Below are positions 1 through 12,465 of a DNA stretch of 64,000 bases, piece by piece. Under the pieces are notes generated by a model. The model had not been told where the DNA came from. It did not search any database and saw only the letters and a program-made list of their open reading frames with translations. Made by a program: the position numbers and the translations under genes. The stretch is from Penium margaritaceum (lineage: Eukaryota > Streptophyta > Zygnematophyceae > Desmidiales > Peniaceae): contig SZWC01001497.1 in NCBI GenBank assembly GCA_023375785.1, positions 214,510-278,509 on the forward strand, given 5' to 3'. Numbering within the stretch: the stretch's first letter is position 1; every line of letters starts with the position of its first letter.

Positions 1-3000
1 TTTGGTTTATGGGACTGTTTTTGGTTCCTGTGATCCGGCTTTGGTTTATGTGACCCGGCTTTGGTTTCTATGACCCGGGTTTTGCTTCTGTGAACCAGCT
101 TTCTGTGACCCGGCTATTGTTTCTGTGACCTGGCTCTGGTTTATGTGACCCGGCTTTGGTTTGTGTGACCCAACATTGGTTTCTGTGACCCGGCTTTGGT
201 TTTCTGTGACCCAGCTTTGGTTTCTGTGACCCGGCTTTGGTTTCTGTGACCCGGCTTTGGTTGCTGTGGCCTGGCTTTGGATTATGTAACCCAGCTTTGG
301 TTTCTGTGACCCGGCTTTGATTTCTGTGACCCGGTTTTGGAATCTGTGACCTGGTTTTTGTTTCTGTGACCCGGCTTTGGTTTCTGTGACCCGGCTTTGG
401 TTTCCGTGACCCGGCATTGGTTTCTCTGACCCAGCTTTGGTTTGTGCGACCCGGCATTGGTTTCAGTGACCCGACTCTGGTTTTTGTGACCCGGCTTTGG
501 CTTCAGTGGCCCGGCTTTGGTTTCTTTGATCTGGCTTTTGTTTCCGTGAGCCGGCTTTGGTTACTGTGACCCAGCTTTGGTTTCTGTGACCTGGCTTTGG
601 TTGCTGTGACCCGGCTTTGGTTTCTGTGATCTGGCTTTGGATTCTGTGACCCGGCTGTAGTTTCTGTGACATGGCTTTGGTTTCTATGACCGGGCTTTGG
701 TTTCCGTGCTCCGGCTTTGGTTTGTTGAACCGGCTTTGGTTTTTTGACCCGGCTTTGGTTTTTGTGATCCGGCTTTGGTTTCTGTGACCCCGCTTTGGTT
801 TATGTGACCCGGCTTTGGTTTATGTGACCCGGCTTTGGTTTTTGTGACCCGGCTTTGGTTTCCGTGACCCGACTTTGGTTTCTGTGACCCGCCTTTGGTT
901 TTTGTGAACCGGCTTTGGTTTCGGTGACCCAGCTTTCGTTCCTCTGACCTGGCTTTGGTTTATGTGACCCGGCTTTGGTTTATGTGACCCGGCTTTTCTT
1001 TTTGTGACCCGGCTTTGTTTTATGTAACTCGGCTTTGGTTTCTGTGAACCGGCTTTGGTTGCTGTGACCCGGCCTTGGTTTCTGTGACCCGGCGTTGGTT
1101 TCTGTGACCCTGCATTGGTTTCTGTGACCCGGCTTTGATTTCTGTGACCCGGCTTTGGTTTCTCTGACCGGACTTTCGTTTCTGTGGCCCAGCGTTGGGT
1201 TCTGTGTTCCGGCTTTGGTTTATCCAGCTTTGGTTTCTTTGACCCGGCTTTGGTTTCTGTGACCCGTCTTTGGTTTCTATGTCCCGGCTTTCGTTTCTAT
1301 GACCCGGCTTTGCTGTCTATGACCCGGCATTGGTTTCTGTGACCCGGCTTTGGTTTCTGTGACCCGGCTTTGGTTTATGTGACCGGCCGTTGGTTTCTGT
1401 GACCCGGCTTTGGTTTCTGTGACCCGGCTTTGGTTTCTGGGATCCGGCTTTTGTTTCTGTGACCCGGTTTTGATTTCTGTGACCCGGCTTTGGTTTTGGT
1501 GACCCGGCTTTGGTTTCTGTGACTCAGCTTTGGTTTCTGTGACCCGGCTTTGGATTCTGTGACCCGGCTTTGGTTTCTGTGACCGGACTTTGGTTTCTTT
1601 GAACCGGCTTTGATTTCTGTGATGCGGTTTTTGTTTGTGTGACCCGGCTTTGGTTCATGTGACCCGGCTTTGGTTTCTGTGACCCGGCTTTGGTTTATGT
1701 TACCCGGCTTTGGTTTCAGTGACCCGGCTTTGGTTTCACTGACCCGGCTTTGGATTCTGTGGACCGGCTTTGGTGTCTATGGACCGGCTTTGGTTTCTGT
1801 GACCCGGCTTTAGTTCCTGTAACCCGGCTTTTAGTTTCTATGAACCGGCTTTGGTTTCTGTGACCTGGCTTTGGTTTCAGTGACCAGGCTTTGGATTCTG
1901 TGACCCAGCTTTGGTTTCTCTGACCTGGCTTTGGTTTCTGTGATCCAGCTTTGGTTTATGTGACCTGGCTTTGGTTTGCTATGACCCGGCTCTGGATTCT
2001 CTTTCTCGGCTTTGGTTTCTGTGACATGGCTTTGGTTTTTGTGACCTGGTTCTGGTTTCTATTATCCGGCTTTGGTTTCTGTCACCTGGCTTTGGTTTTT
2101 GTGACCCGGCTTTGGTTGTTGTGACCCGGCTTTGGTTTTGTGACCCGGCTTTGGTTTCTGTGACCCGGCTTTCGTTTGTGTGACCCGGCTTTGGTTTCTG
2201 TGACCCCGCTTTGGTTTCTGTGACCTGGCTTTGGTTTTTGTGACCCGGCTTTGGTTCAGTGACCTGGCTTTGGTTGATGTGACCCGGCTTTGGTTTCTAT
2301 GATCTGGCTTTGGATTTTGTGACCCGGCTTTCGCTTCTGTGACCCGGCTTTGGTTTCTATGACTGGGCTTTGGTTTCTGTGCTCCGGCTTTGGTTCGTTG
2401 ACTCGGCTTTGGTTTCTGTGACCCAGCTTTGGGTTGTTCGATCCGGCTTTGGTTTCTGTGACCCGGCTTTGGTTTCTGTGACCCGGCTTTGGTTTCTATG
2501 ACCCGGCTTTGGTTTATATGGCCTGGCTTTGGTTCATGTGACTTGGCTTTGGTTTCTGTGACTTGGCTTTGGTTTCTGTGACCTGGCTTTAGTTTCTGTG
2601 ACCCGAATTCGGTTTCTGTGACCCGGTTTTGGTTTCTGTGACCCGGCTTTGGTTCCTGTGACCCGGCTTTCGTTTTTCTGACCCAGCTTTGGTTTCTGTG
2701 ACCTGGCTTTGGTTTGTGTGACCTGGCTTTGCTTTCTGTGACCCGGCTTTGTTTTCCGTGATCCGCCTTTTGTTTATGTGACCCGGCTTTGGTTTATGTG
2801 ACCGGATTTGGTTTATGTGACCCGGCTTTGGTTTATGTGACCCAGCTTTGGTTTCTGTGACCCGGCTTTTCTTTCTGTGACCCGACTTTGGATGGTGTGA
2901 CCCAGCTTTGGTTTTTGTGACCCGGCTTTGGTTTCCGTGACCCGGCTTTGGTTTCTGTGACCTAGCTTTGGTTTTAGCAACCCGGCTTTGGTTTCTGTGA

Positions 3001-3060
3001 CCCGGCTTTAGTTTCTGTAACCCGGCTCTAGTTTCTGTGACCCGGTTTTGGTTTATGTGA

Positions 3061-3540
3061 CCCGGCTTTGGTTTCTCTCACCCGGCTTTGGTTTTTGTGA
3101 CCCAGCTTTCGTTTCTGTGACCTGGCTTTGGTTTCTATGACCCGGCTTTGGTTTCTGTGACCCGGCTCTGGTTTCTGTGACCCGGCTTTGGTTTCTCTCA
3201 CCCGGCTTTGCTTTTTGTGACCCAGCTTTTGTTTCTGTGACCTGGCTTTGGTTTCTATGACCCGGCTTTGGTTTCTGTGACCCGGCTCTGGTTTCTGTGA
3301 CCCGGCTTTGGTTTCTCTCACCCGGCTTTGCTTTTTGTGACCCAGCTTTTGTTTCTGTGACCTGGCTTTGGTTTCTATGACCCGGCTTTGGTTTCTGTGA
3401 CCCGGCTCTGGTTTCTGTGACCCGGCTTTGGTTTCTCTCACCCGGCTTTGCTTTTTGTGACCCAGCTTTTGTTTCTGTGACCTGGCTTTGGTTTCTATGA
3501 CCCGGCTTTGGTTTCTGTGACCCGGCTCTGGTTTCTGTGA
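3061..3540 (-). repeat. 120-bp higher-order repeat in family A, four copies
   Basis: Four consecutive 120-bp blocks, each of six 20-bp units, start at 3061, 3181, 3301 and 3421. The last three look identical and the first differs at a few positions. Each block carries the same ordered unit variants, including one with tctctcaccc and one with gacccagctttt. This is local amplification of a six-unit block inside a diverged array. Confidence 0.92.
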
Positions 3541-4211
3541 CCCGGCTTTGGTTTATGTGACCCGGCTCTGGTTTCTGTGACCCGGCTTTGGTTTCTGTGA
3601 CCCCGCTTTGGTTTCTGTGACCTCGCTTTGGTTTCTGTGACCCAGCTTTGGTTCTGTGACATGGCTTTGGTTCCTTTGACCTAGCTTTGGTTTCTGTGCT
3701 CCGACTTTGGTTCGTTTACCCGGCTTTGGTTTCTGTGATCCGGTTTTGGTTTATGTGATCCGGCTTTGGTTTCTGTGATCCGGCTTTGGTTTCTGTGACC
3801 CGGCTTTGATTTCTGTGACCCGGCTTGGGTTTCTATGACCCGGGTTAGGTTTCTGTGACCCAGCTTTGGTTTGTGTGACTTGGCTTTGGTTTCTGTGACC
3901 CGGCTTTGGTTTCTGTGACCCAACTTTGGTTTCTTTGACCCGGCTTTGGTGTCTATGACCCGGCTTTAGTTTCTGTGTCAGCTTTTGTTTCTCAGACCTG
4001 GCTTTGGTTTCTGTGACCTGGCTTTGGTTTGTGTGACCCGGCTTCGCTTTATGTGACCCGGCTTTGTTTTCCGTGACTCGGCTTTTGTTTCTGTGACCCA
4101 GCTTTGGTTTCTGTGATCCGGCTTTGGTTGCTGTGACCTGGCTTTAGTTTTCGTGACCCGGCTTTGGTGTCTGTGACCCAGGTTTGATGTATGTGACCCG
4201 GCTTTGGTTTA

Positions 4212-4493
4212 TGTGACCCAGCTTTGGTTGCTGTGACCCCGTTTGGTTATTGTGATACGGCTTTGGTTTCTGTGACGCAACTGTGGTTTCTGTGACCCGG
4301 CTTTTGTTTTTGTGACCCGGCTTTGGAAGCTCTGTGACCCGGCTTTGGTTTCTGTGACCCAGCTTTGGTTGCTGTGACCCCGTTTGGTTATTGTGATACG
4401 GCTTTGGTTTCTGTGACGCAACTGTGGTTTCTGTGACCCGGCTTTTGTTTTTGTGACCCGGCTTTGGAAGCTCTGTGACCCGGCTTTGGTTTC
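4212..4493 (-). repeat. 141-bp adjacent duplication in family A
   Basis: Two copies (4212..4352 and 4353..4493) share the same unusual variants: a short unit ccccgtttgg, the string gacgcaactgtgg and ggaagctctg. The 141-bp length is not a multiple of 20 because one unit is shortened. Confidence 0.88.
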
Positions 4494-4522
4494 CGTGACC
4501 CGGCTTTGGTTTCCGTAATCTG

Positions 4523-4574
4523 GCTTTGGTTTTTGTGACCCGGCTTTGTCATAAAAACCAAAGCCGGGTCACAG
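4523..4574. repeat. Head-to-head inversion junction of family A
   Basis: Left of 4548 the array reads ctttggtttttgtgacccgg. From 4549 it reads the complementary orientation with no spacer longer than a few bases (cggctttg then tcataaaaacc). The arms can pair as a long imperfect hairpin, since both sides are the same satellite. The flip does not fall at a perfect dyad, unlike the B junction near 30980. It could be a real fold-back inversion or an assembly join. Confidence 0.9.
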
Positions 4575-5260
4575 AAACCAAAGCCGGGTCACAGGATCCA
4601 AAGCCAGATCAGGGAAACATAAGCAGAGTTACTGCAACCAAATCCAGGTCACTGAACTAAAGCCGGGTCACAGATGCCAAAGCGAGGTCACAGAAACCAA
4701 AGCGGGGTCACAGAAACAAAAGCCGGATCACAGAAATCAAAGCCGGGTCCCAAAAACAAAAGCCGGGTCATTAAAACCAAAGCCGGGTCATAAAACCAAA
4801 GCCGGGTCATTACAACGAAATCCGGGTCACAGAAACTAAAGCCGGGTCACAGAAACCAAGGCCGGTTCACAGAAACAAAAGTCAGGTCACATAAACCAAA
4901 GCCGGGTCATAGAAGCCAAACCCGGGTCACATCAACCAGAACCGGATCATAGAAACCAGAGCCGGGTTACAAAAACTAAAGCTGGGTCACAGAAACCAAA
5001 GCTGGGTCACAGAAACCAAAGCTGGGTCACATAAACCAAAGCCGGGTCACAGAAATCAAAGCCGGGTCACATACACCAAAGCCGGGTCACAGAAACCAAA
5101 GCTGGGTCACACAAACCAAAGCCGGGTCACAGAAACCAAAGCCGGGTCACAAAAACCAAAGCCGGATCACAGAAACCAAAGCCGGTCAGAGAAACCAAAG
5201 CCGGGTCACACAAACAAAAGCCGAGTCCCGGAAAACAAAGCTGGGTCACAGAAAGCAAAG

Positions 5261-5500
5261 CCGGATCACACAAACCAAAGCCGGGTCACAGAAACAAAAG
5301 CCAGGTCATAGAAACAAAAGCTGGATCAAAGAAACAAAACCCGGGTCACAGAAACCAAAGCCGGGTCACAGAAACCAAAGCCGGATCACACAAACCAAAG
5401 CCGGGTCACAGAAACAAAAGCCAGGTCATAGAAACAAAAGCTGGATCAAAGAAACAAAACCCGGGTCACAGAAACCAAAGCCGGGTCACAGAAAGCAAAG
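5261..5500 (+). repeat. 120-bp duplication in family A
   Basis: Two adjacent 120-bp copies (six units each) share the run of variants agccaggtcatag, agctggatcaaag and aaaacccggg in the same order. They differ at very few bases, while neighbouring units are diverged, so the duplication is young relative to the array. Confidence 0.88.
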
Positions 5501-5520
5501 TTGGGTCACATGAACCAAAG

Positions 5521-5760
5521 CCGGGTCACAGAAACCAAAGCCAATTCACAGAAACCAAAGCCGGATCACAGAAACCAAAGCCAGGCCATAGAAACCAAAG
5601 CCGGGTCACAGAAACCAAAGCCGGGTCACATAAACCAAAGCCGGGTCACAGAAACCAAAGCCAATTCACAGAAACCAAAGCCGGATCACAGAAACCAAAG
5701 CCAGGCCATAGAAACCAAAGCCGGGTCACAGAAACCAAAGCCGGGTCACATAAACCAAAG
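5521..5760 (+). repeat. Second 120-bp duplication in family A
   Basis: Positions 5521..5640 and 5641..5760 appear identical, including the distinctive variants ccaattcacag and ccaggccatag. This is a six-unit block copied once in tandem, immediately beside the duplication at 5261..5500. Confidence 0.93.
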
Positions 5761-8349
5761 CCGAGTCATAGAAACCAAAGACAGATCACATAAACAAAAG
5801 CCGGGTCACAGAAACCAAAGCAGGGTCAACGAACCAAAGCCGGAGTACAGAGACCAAAGCCCGGTCATAGAAACCAAAGCCGGGTCACAGAAACCAAAGC
5901 CGGATCACAGAATCCAAAGCCGGATCATAGAAACCAAAGCCGGGTCACACCAACCAAAGCCAGGTCACAGAACCAAAGCCGGGTCACAAGAACCAGCGCC
6001 AGGTCACAGAAACCAAAACAGGGTCACAGAAACCAAAGCCGGGTCATAGACACCAAACCCGGGTCATAGAAGCCAAAGCCGTGTCCCATAAACCAAAGCC
6101 AGGTCACAAAAACCAAAGCCGTGTCACAAAACCAAAGCAGGGTCATAGAAACCAAAGCTGGGTCACAGAAACCAAAGCCAGGTCACGGAAACCAAAGCCG
6201 GATCACAGAAACCAAAGCCGGGGGACAGAAACCAAAGCCGGGTCACAGAAACCAAAGCCGGGTCACAGAAACGAAAGCCTGGTCACAGAAACCAAAGCAA
6301 GTCAGAGAAGCCAAAGCCGGGTCACAGAAACCAAAGCCGGGTCACAGAAACCAAAGCCGGGTCACGGAAAGCAAAGCCGTGTCAAAGAAACCAAAGCTGG
6401 GTCACAGAAACCAAAGCCGGGTCACAGAAACCAAAGCCCGACACAGAAACCCAAGCCGGACCACAGAAACCAAAGCCGGGTCACAGAAACCAAAGCCCGG
6501 TCACAAAGCCAGGTGACAGAAACCAAAGCCAGATCACAGAAACCAGAACCATGTCACAAAAACCAAAGCCATGTCATAGAAACCAAAGCCGAGTCACATA
6601 AACGAAAGCCGAGTCATAGAATCCAGAACCGGGTCATAGAAAACCAAAGCCAGGTCACAGAAACCAAAGCCGGGTCACAGAAATCAAAACCGGGTCAGGG
6701 AAACCAAAGCCAGGTCACAGCATCCAAAGCCGGGTCACTGAAACCAAAGCCGGGACACATAAACCAAAGCCGGGTCATAGAAACTAAAAGCTGGGTCTTA
6801 GAAACCAAAGCTGGGTCACAGAAACCAAAGCCAAGTCACAAAAACCAAAGCCGGGTCACAGAAACCAAAGCCGGGTCACAGAAGCCAAACCTGGGTCATA
6901 GAAACCAAAGCCGGGTCACAGGAACCAAAGCCTGGTAACAGAAACCAAAGCCAGGTCACACAAAAAAAAGCCGGGTCACAGAAATCAAAGCCAATTCAAA
7001 TAAACCAAAGCCGGGTCACAGAAACCAAAGCCGGGTCACAGAAACCAAAGTCGGGTCACAGAAACCAAAGCTGGGTCACAGAAACCAAAGTCGGGTCACA
7101 GAAACCAAAGTCGGGTCATAGAAATCAAAGCCGGGTCAGAGAAACCAAAGCCGGATCACAGAAACCAAAGCGAGGTCACAGAAACCGAAGCCAGGTCACG
7201 GAAATCAAAGATGGGTCACAGAAACCAAAGCCGAGTCACATAAACCAAAGCCGATTCACAGAAACCAAAGTCGGGTCACAGAAACCAAAGCTGGGTCACA
7301 GAAACCGAAGCCAAGTCACAAAAACCAAAGCCGGGTCACAGAAACCAAAGCCGGGTCATAAAAACAGAAGCCGGGTCACAGCAACTAAAGCCGGGTCACA
7401 GAAACCAAAGTCAGGTCAACGAACCAAAGCCGGAGCACAAAAACCAAAGCCCGGTCATAGAAACCAAAGCCGGGTCACAGAAACCAAAGCCGGTTCACAG
7501 AATCCAAAGCCGGATCACAGAAACCAAAGCCAGGTCACAGCAACCAAAGCCAGGTCACAGAACGAAAGCCGGGTCACATAAACCAAAGCCAGGTCACAGA
7601 AACCAAAGCGGGGTCAGAGAAACCAAAGCCGGGTAACAAAAACCAAAGCCGGATCACAGAAACCAAAGTCGGGTCACAAACACCAAAGCCGGGTCACAAA
7701 ATCAAAGTCGGGTCATAGAAACCAAAGCCAAGTCAGAAAAACCAAAGCCGGGTCAGATAAACCAAAGCCGGGTCACGTAAATTAAAGCCGGGTCACAGAA
7801 CCCAAATTTGGGTCACAGAAACTAGAGCCGGGTCACAGAAACCAGAGCCAAGTCACATAAATTAGAGCCGGGTCACAGAAACCAAAGCCGGGTCACAGAA
7901 ACCAAAGCCGGGTCACATAAACCAAAGCAGGTTCACAGAAACCAAAGCCGGGTCACATAAACCAAACCCGGGTCACAAAAACCAAAGCTGGGTAACAAAA
8001 ACCAAAGCTGGGTCACAGAAACCAAAGCCGGGTCACAGAAACCAAAGCTGGGTCACAAAAACCAAAGCTGGGTCACAGATATTAAAGCCGGGCCACAGAA
8101 ACCAACATCGGGTCACAGAAACCAAAGCCGGGTTACAAAAACCAAAGCCGGGACACAGAAACCAAAGCCGGTCACAGAAACCAAAGGTGGGTCACAGAAA
8201 CCAAAGCCGGGTCATAGAAACCAAAGCCGGGTCACAAAAACCAAAGCCAGGTACCAGGAACCAAAGCCGGATCACAGTAACCAGAACCAGGTCACAAAAA
8301 CCAAAGCCATGTCACAGAAACCAAAGCCAAGTCATAGAAACCAAAGTCG

Positions 8350-8935
8350 ATTCTGTCAGGAAAATGAGAGAAGCGGAGCATGCAGATTAGCAAGCGGTAC
8401 GGAAGCTGCCAAGAAGATGCAGAAGGCTGACGGAGGATGACTTCACAGCAGGAACGGAAGCACACGGATAGGAGTAGACAGCGTTAGGAGCGGAGGCGAC
8501 AAAGCGCTGAGGATGAGTGATCAAGAGCGATACTTCAGTGGTGGAGAGAGGTTGACAGCCGGAGCGCTTTGATGGAGGGCTGCCACGGTTCGGGCTCCAG
8601 GACGAATGTACACTCCGAGGAGTGTGAAACATAAACGAGGATCAGGCAACAGCTTTGGACTTGATGATCTTTGCGGAACTGATAGATGACTGAGCGGAGT
8701 CAATGATCAATGTAATGAGAGCGATGAAGCGAAGAATGACAATTGAGCGGAGGCAATTGATTGACGAAGGATATTGAGGAGGAATTAACTGAGGCAATTG
8801 AGTACATGGATCCTACTACTATTAGTACTAGTCCTGGAAGTTAGAGTACAAGTTTCTACAACCATCAGGGTGGACAATGCAAGACGTGAAGCCGGAGCCG
8901 CCATTGTGCTGTTGCTGCAGCTTCTGTGTCTGCGC
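8350..8935 (-). mobile_element. LTR-like insertion (probable solo LTR), interrupts family A
   Basis: A 586-bp non-satellite block. Removing it rejoins aaagtcg to ggtcacac and restores the 20-bp register exactly, so it is a later insertion into a pre-existing array. A TGTC...GACA pair bounds a 523-bp inner segment (8354..8876), the end structure expected of a plant LTR. No PBS, polypurine tract or coding region is visible, so a solo LTR or fragment fits best. It shows no obvious similarity to the other two LTR elements apart from the TGTC/GACA ends. I see no convincing target-site duplication, and the exact right end is uncertain (8876 or about 8934). It looks non-functional and of middle age. 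Confidence 0.5.
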
Positions 8936-9740
8936 GGTCACACAAACCAAAGCAGGGTCACGGAAACCAAATCTGGGTCACAGAAACCAAAGACGGGTCA
9001 CAGAAACCAAAGCCGGGTCACAAAAACGAAAGCCGGGTCACAAAACCAAAGCCGGGTCAAAGAAACCAAGCCGGGTCACAGAAACCAAGCTGGGTCACAG
9101 AAACCAAATCCGGGTCACAGAAACCAAAGCCGGGTCACAGAAACCAAACCCGGGTCACAGAAACCAACGCCGGATCACAGAAACCAAAGCCGGCTCACAT
9201 GAACCAAAGCCCGGTCACAGAAACCAAAGTCGGGTCACAGAAACCCAAGCTAGCTACAGAAACCAACGCCGGGAAACATAAACCAAAGCCGGGTCACAGA
9301 AACCAACGCCGGGTCACAAAAACCAAAGCCGGGTCACAAAAACCAAAGTCGGGTCACAGAAACCAAAGCTGGGTCACAGAACCCAAAGCCAGGTCACAAA
9401 AACAAATGGCGGGTCACAGAAACCAAAGCTGGATCACAGAAACCAAAGTTGGGTCGTAGAAACCAAAGTCGGGTCACAGAAACCAACAGGGTCACACAAA
9501 TTAAAGCCGGGTCACAAAAACCAAAGCCGGGTAACAAAAACCAAAGCCTGGTCCCAGAAACCAAAGCCGGGTCACAGAAACCAAAGCCGGGTCACAGAAA
9601 CCAACGCCGGGTCATAAAAACCAAAGCCGGGTCACATAAACCAAAGCCGGGTCACAGAAACCAAAGCCGGGTCATAGAAACCAAAGCCAAGTCACAGAAA
9701 CGAAAGCTGGGTCATAGAAACAAAACATGGGTCACATAAA

Positions 9741-9970
9741 CCAAAGCCGGGTCAAAGAAACCAAAGCTGGATAAACCAAAGCCGGATCACATAAACCAAA
9801 GCTGGGCCACATAAACGAAAGCCGGGTCAGAGAAACCAAATCCGGGTCACATAAACCAAAGCCGGGTCAAAGAAACCAAAGCTGGATAAACCAAAGCCGG
9901 ATCACATAAACCAAAGCTGGGCCACATAAACGAAAGCCGGGTCAGAGAAACCAAATCCGGGTCACATAAA
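9741..9970 (+). repeat. 115-bp duplication in family A
   Basis: The block with gtcaaagaaaccaaagctgg, the shortened unit ataaacc and the variant gctgggccacataaacg occurs at about 9751 and again at about 9866. The copies are nearly identical and adjacent. Confidence 0.88.
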
Positions 9971-11970
9971 TCAAAGCCGGGTCACAGAAACCAAACCAGG
10001 GTCACAGAAACCAAAGCCGGGTCACAGAAACCAAAGCCGGGTCACAGTAACCAAAGCCGGGTCACACAAACCAAAGCCGAGTCACAGAAAACAGAGCCGG
10101 ATCACAGAAAGCAAAGCGGGGTCACACAAACCAAAGCCGGGTCACAACAACCAATGCAAGGTCAGAGAAACAAAAGCCGGGTCACATAACCCAAAGCCGG
10201 TTCACAAAAACCAAAGCTGGATCATAGAAACCAAAGTCGGGTCACAGAAACCAAAGGCAGGTCACAGAAACCAAAGCCAGGTCACAGAAACCAAAGCCGG
10301 GTCACAGAAGCCAAAGTCGGGTAAAAGAAACCAAAGCTGGGTAAACCAAAGCCGGTACACAGAAACCAAAGCTATGCCTAAGAAACCAAAGCTGGGTCAG
10401 ATAGACCAGAGCCGGGTCAGAGAAACCAAAGCCGGGTCACAAAAACCAAAGCCGGGTCACAGATTCCAAAGCCGGGTCAGAGAAACAAAAGCCTGGTCAA
10501 GGAAACCAAAGCCGGGTCACAAAAACCAAAGCCGGGTCATAAAACCAAAGCCGGGTCATAGAAACCAAGCCGGGTAAAAAATACCAAAGCCGGGTCACAG
10601 AAACCAAAGCCGGGTCACATAAACCAAAGCCGGGTCACAGAAACCAAAGCCATATCACAGAAACCAAAGCCAGGTCACAGAAACCTGAGCCGGTCACAAA
10701 AACCAAAGCCGGGTCACAAAAACCAAAGTCGGGTCACAGAAACCAAAGACGGGTCACAGAAACCAAAGCCGAGTCACACCAACCAAAGCCAGGTCACAGA
10801 AACCAAAGCCGGGACACAAAAACCAAAGCCGGGTCACAGAAACCAAATCCGGGTCAGAGAAACCAAAGCCGAGTCACAGAAACCAAAGCCGGGTCACACA
10901 AACCAAAGCCGGGCCACAGAAACCAAAGCCTGGTCACAGAAACCAAAGCCAGGTCACAAAAACCAAAGCCGGGTCACAGCAACCAAAGTCAGGTTATAGA
11001 AACAAATGCCTGGTCACAGAAACCAAAGCTTGGTCATAGAAACCAATGCCGGGTCACAGATACCAAAGCCGGGTCACAGAAACCAAAGCTGGGTCACAGA
11101 AACCAAAGCTGGGTCACAGAAACCAGAACTGGGTCACAAAAATCAAAGCCGGGTAATAGAAACCAAAGATGGGTCACAGAGACCAAACCCAGAACACTGA
11201 AACCAAAGCCGGGTCACATAAACCAAAGCCGGGTCACAGAAACCAAAGGTAGGTCACAGAAACAAAAGCTGGGTCACACTAACCAAAGCCGGGTCAAAGT
11301 AACCAAAGCCGGGTCACAGAAACCATAGCCGGGTCACAGAAAACTGGGTCACATAGGCCAAAGCCGGGTCACACAAACCAAAGCCGGGTCACAGAAACCA
11401 AAGCCGGGTCACAGGAACCAAAAGGTCCCATAAACCAAAGGCAGGTAACAGAAACCAGAGCCGAGTCACAAAAACCAATGCCGAGTCACAGAAAGCAAAG
11501 CCGGGTCACATAAATGAAAGATGGATCACAGAAATCAAAGCCCGGTCACAGAAACCAAAGCCGGGTCACAAAAACCAAAGCCGGATCACAGAAACAAAAG
11601 CCGCGTCATAGAAACCACAGACAGGTCACTAAAACCAAAGCCGGGTAAAAGAAACCAAAGCTGGATAAACCAAAGCCGGTACACAGAAACCAAAGCTGGG
11701 CCAAAGAAACCAAAGTTGGGTCAGATAGACCAAAGCCGGGTCACAAAAACCAAAGCCGGGTCACAAAAACCAAAGCCGGGTCACAGAAACCAAAGCCGGG
11801 TCAGACAAACCAAAGCCTGGTCACGGAAACCAAAGCCGGGTCATGAAAACCAAAGCCGGGTCATAAAACCAAATCTGGGTCACAAAAACCAAGCCGGGTA
11901 ACTCAAACCAAAGCCGGGTCACAGAAACCAAAGGTGGGTCAAATAAACCAAAGCCGGGTCACAGAAACCA

Positions 11971-12465
11971 GAGCCGTGTCACAGAAACCAATGCCAGTTC
12001 ACAGAAACCTGAGCCGGTCACAATAACCAAAGCCGGGTCACAAAAACCAAAGCCGGGTCACAGAAACCAGAGCCGTGTCACAGAAACCAATGCCAGTTCA
12101 CAGAAACCTGAGCCGGTCACAATAACCAAAGCCGGGTCACAAAAACCAATGTCGGGTCAGAGAAACCAAACCCGGGTCACATAAATCAAGCTGGGTCTAA
12201 AAAACCAAAGCCGGGTCACAGAAACCAAAGCCGGGTCACAGAAATCAAAGCTGGGTCACAGAAACCAAAACCGGGTCATAGAAACCAAAACCGGGGCACA
12301 GAAACCAAAGCCGGGTCACAAAAACCAAGCTGGGTCTAAAAAACCAAAGCCGGGTCACAGAAACCAAAGCCGGGTCACAGAAATCAAAGCTGGGTCACAG
12401 AAACCAAAACCGGGTCATAGAAACCAAAACCGGGTCACAGAAACCAAAGATGGGTCACAGAAACC
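11971..12465 (+). repeat. Two adjacent duplications (99 bp and 139 bp) in family A
   Basis: The variant string gagccgtgtcacag plus aatgccagttcacag occurs at 11971 and 12070 (99 bp apart). The variant ctgggtctaaaaaacc then occurs at 12191 and 12330 (139 bp apart), with matching neighbours such as aaaccgggtcatag. These are block copies within a diverged background, and the second ends where the large A+B duplication begins (12415). Confidence 0.82.

Larger units (their letters stand above)
1..4548 (-). repeat. Family A 20-bp satellite, minus orientation
   Basis: A continuous tandem array of a 20-bp unit that reads gggtcacagaaaccaaagcc on the minus strand. About 225 diverged units are present and the array continues past the left window edge. 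The commonest variants change the CpG in gccggg to gctggg or gccagg. Others touch the caca/cata/caaa segment. The minus strand is nearly stop-free, because 60 bp (three units) encodes a 20-residue cycle in all frames (KAGSQKPKPGHRNQSRVTET), while the other strand has a TGA in each cycle. No promoter, splice or domain signal supports a protein, so I read this as non-coding satellite. Confidence 0.97.
4549..8349 (+). repeat. Family A 20-bp satellite, plus orientation
   Basis: Tandem 20-bp units (gggtcacagaaaccaaagcc) continue in the opposite orientation to the first array, with about 190 diverged copies. CpG decay variants (gctggg, gccagg) are again the most frequent. The array runs up to the unique insertion that begins at 8350, and the unit is cut after aaagtcg. 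Open frames such as 5501..6049 and 6081..6938 follow the stop-free unit and are not genes. Confidence 0.97.

Noticed and set aside
5501-6938. Lys/Gln-rich frames in family A resembling a low-complexity basic protein
   Set aside because: A 20-residue cycle from three 20-bp units; decay of units is not codon-constrained.
8798-8935. Possible signal-peptide-like leader (leucine-rich) at the end of the 8350..8935 insertion
   Set aside because: The frame would start at a TTG within the LTR-like block and runs straight into satellite; no other gene feature.
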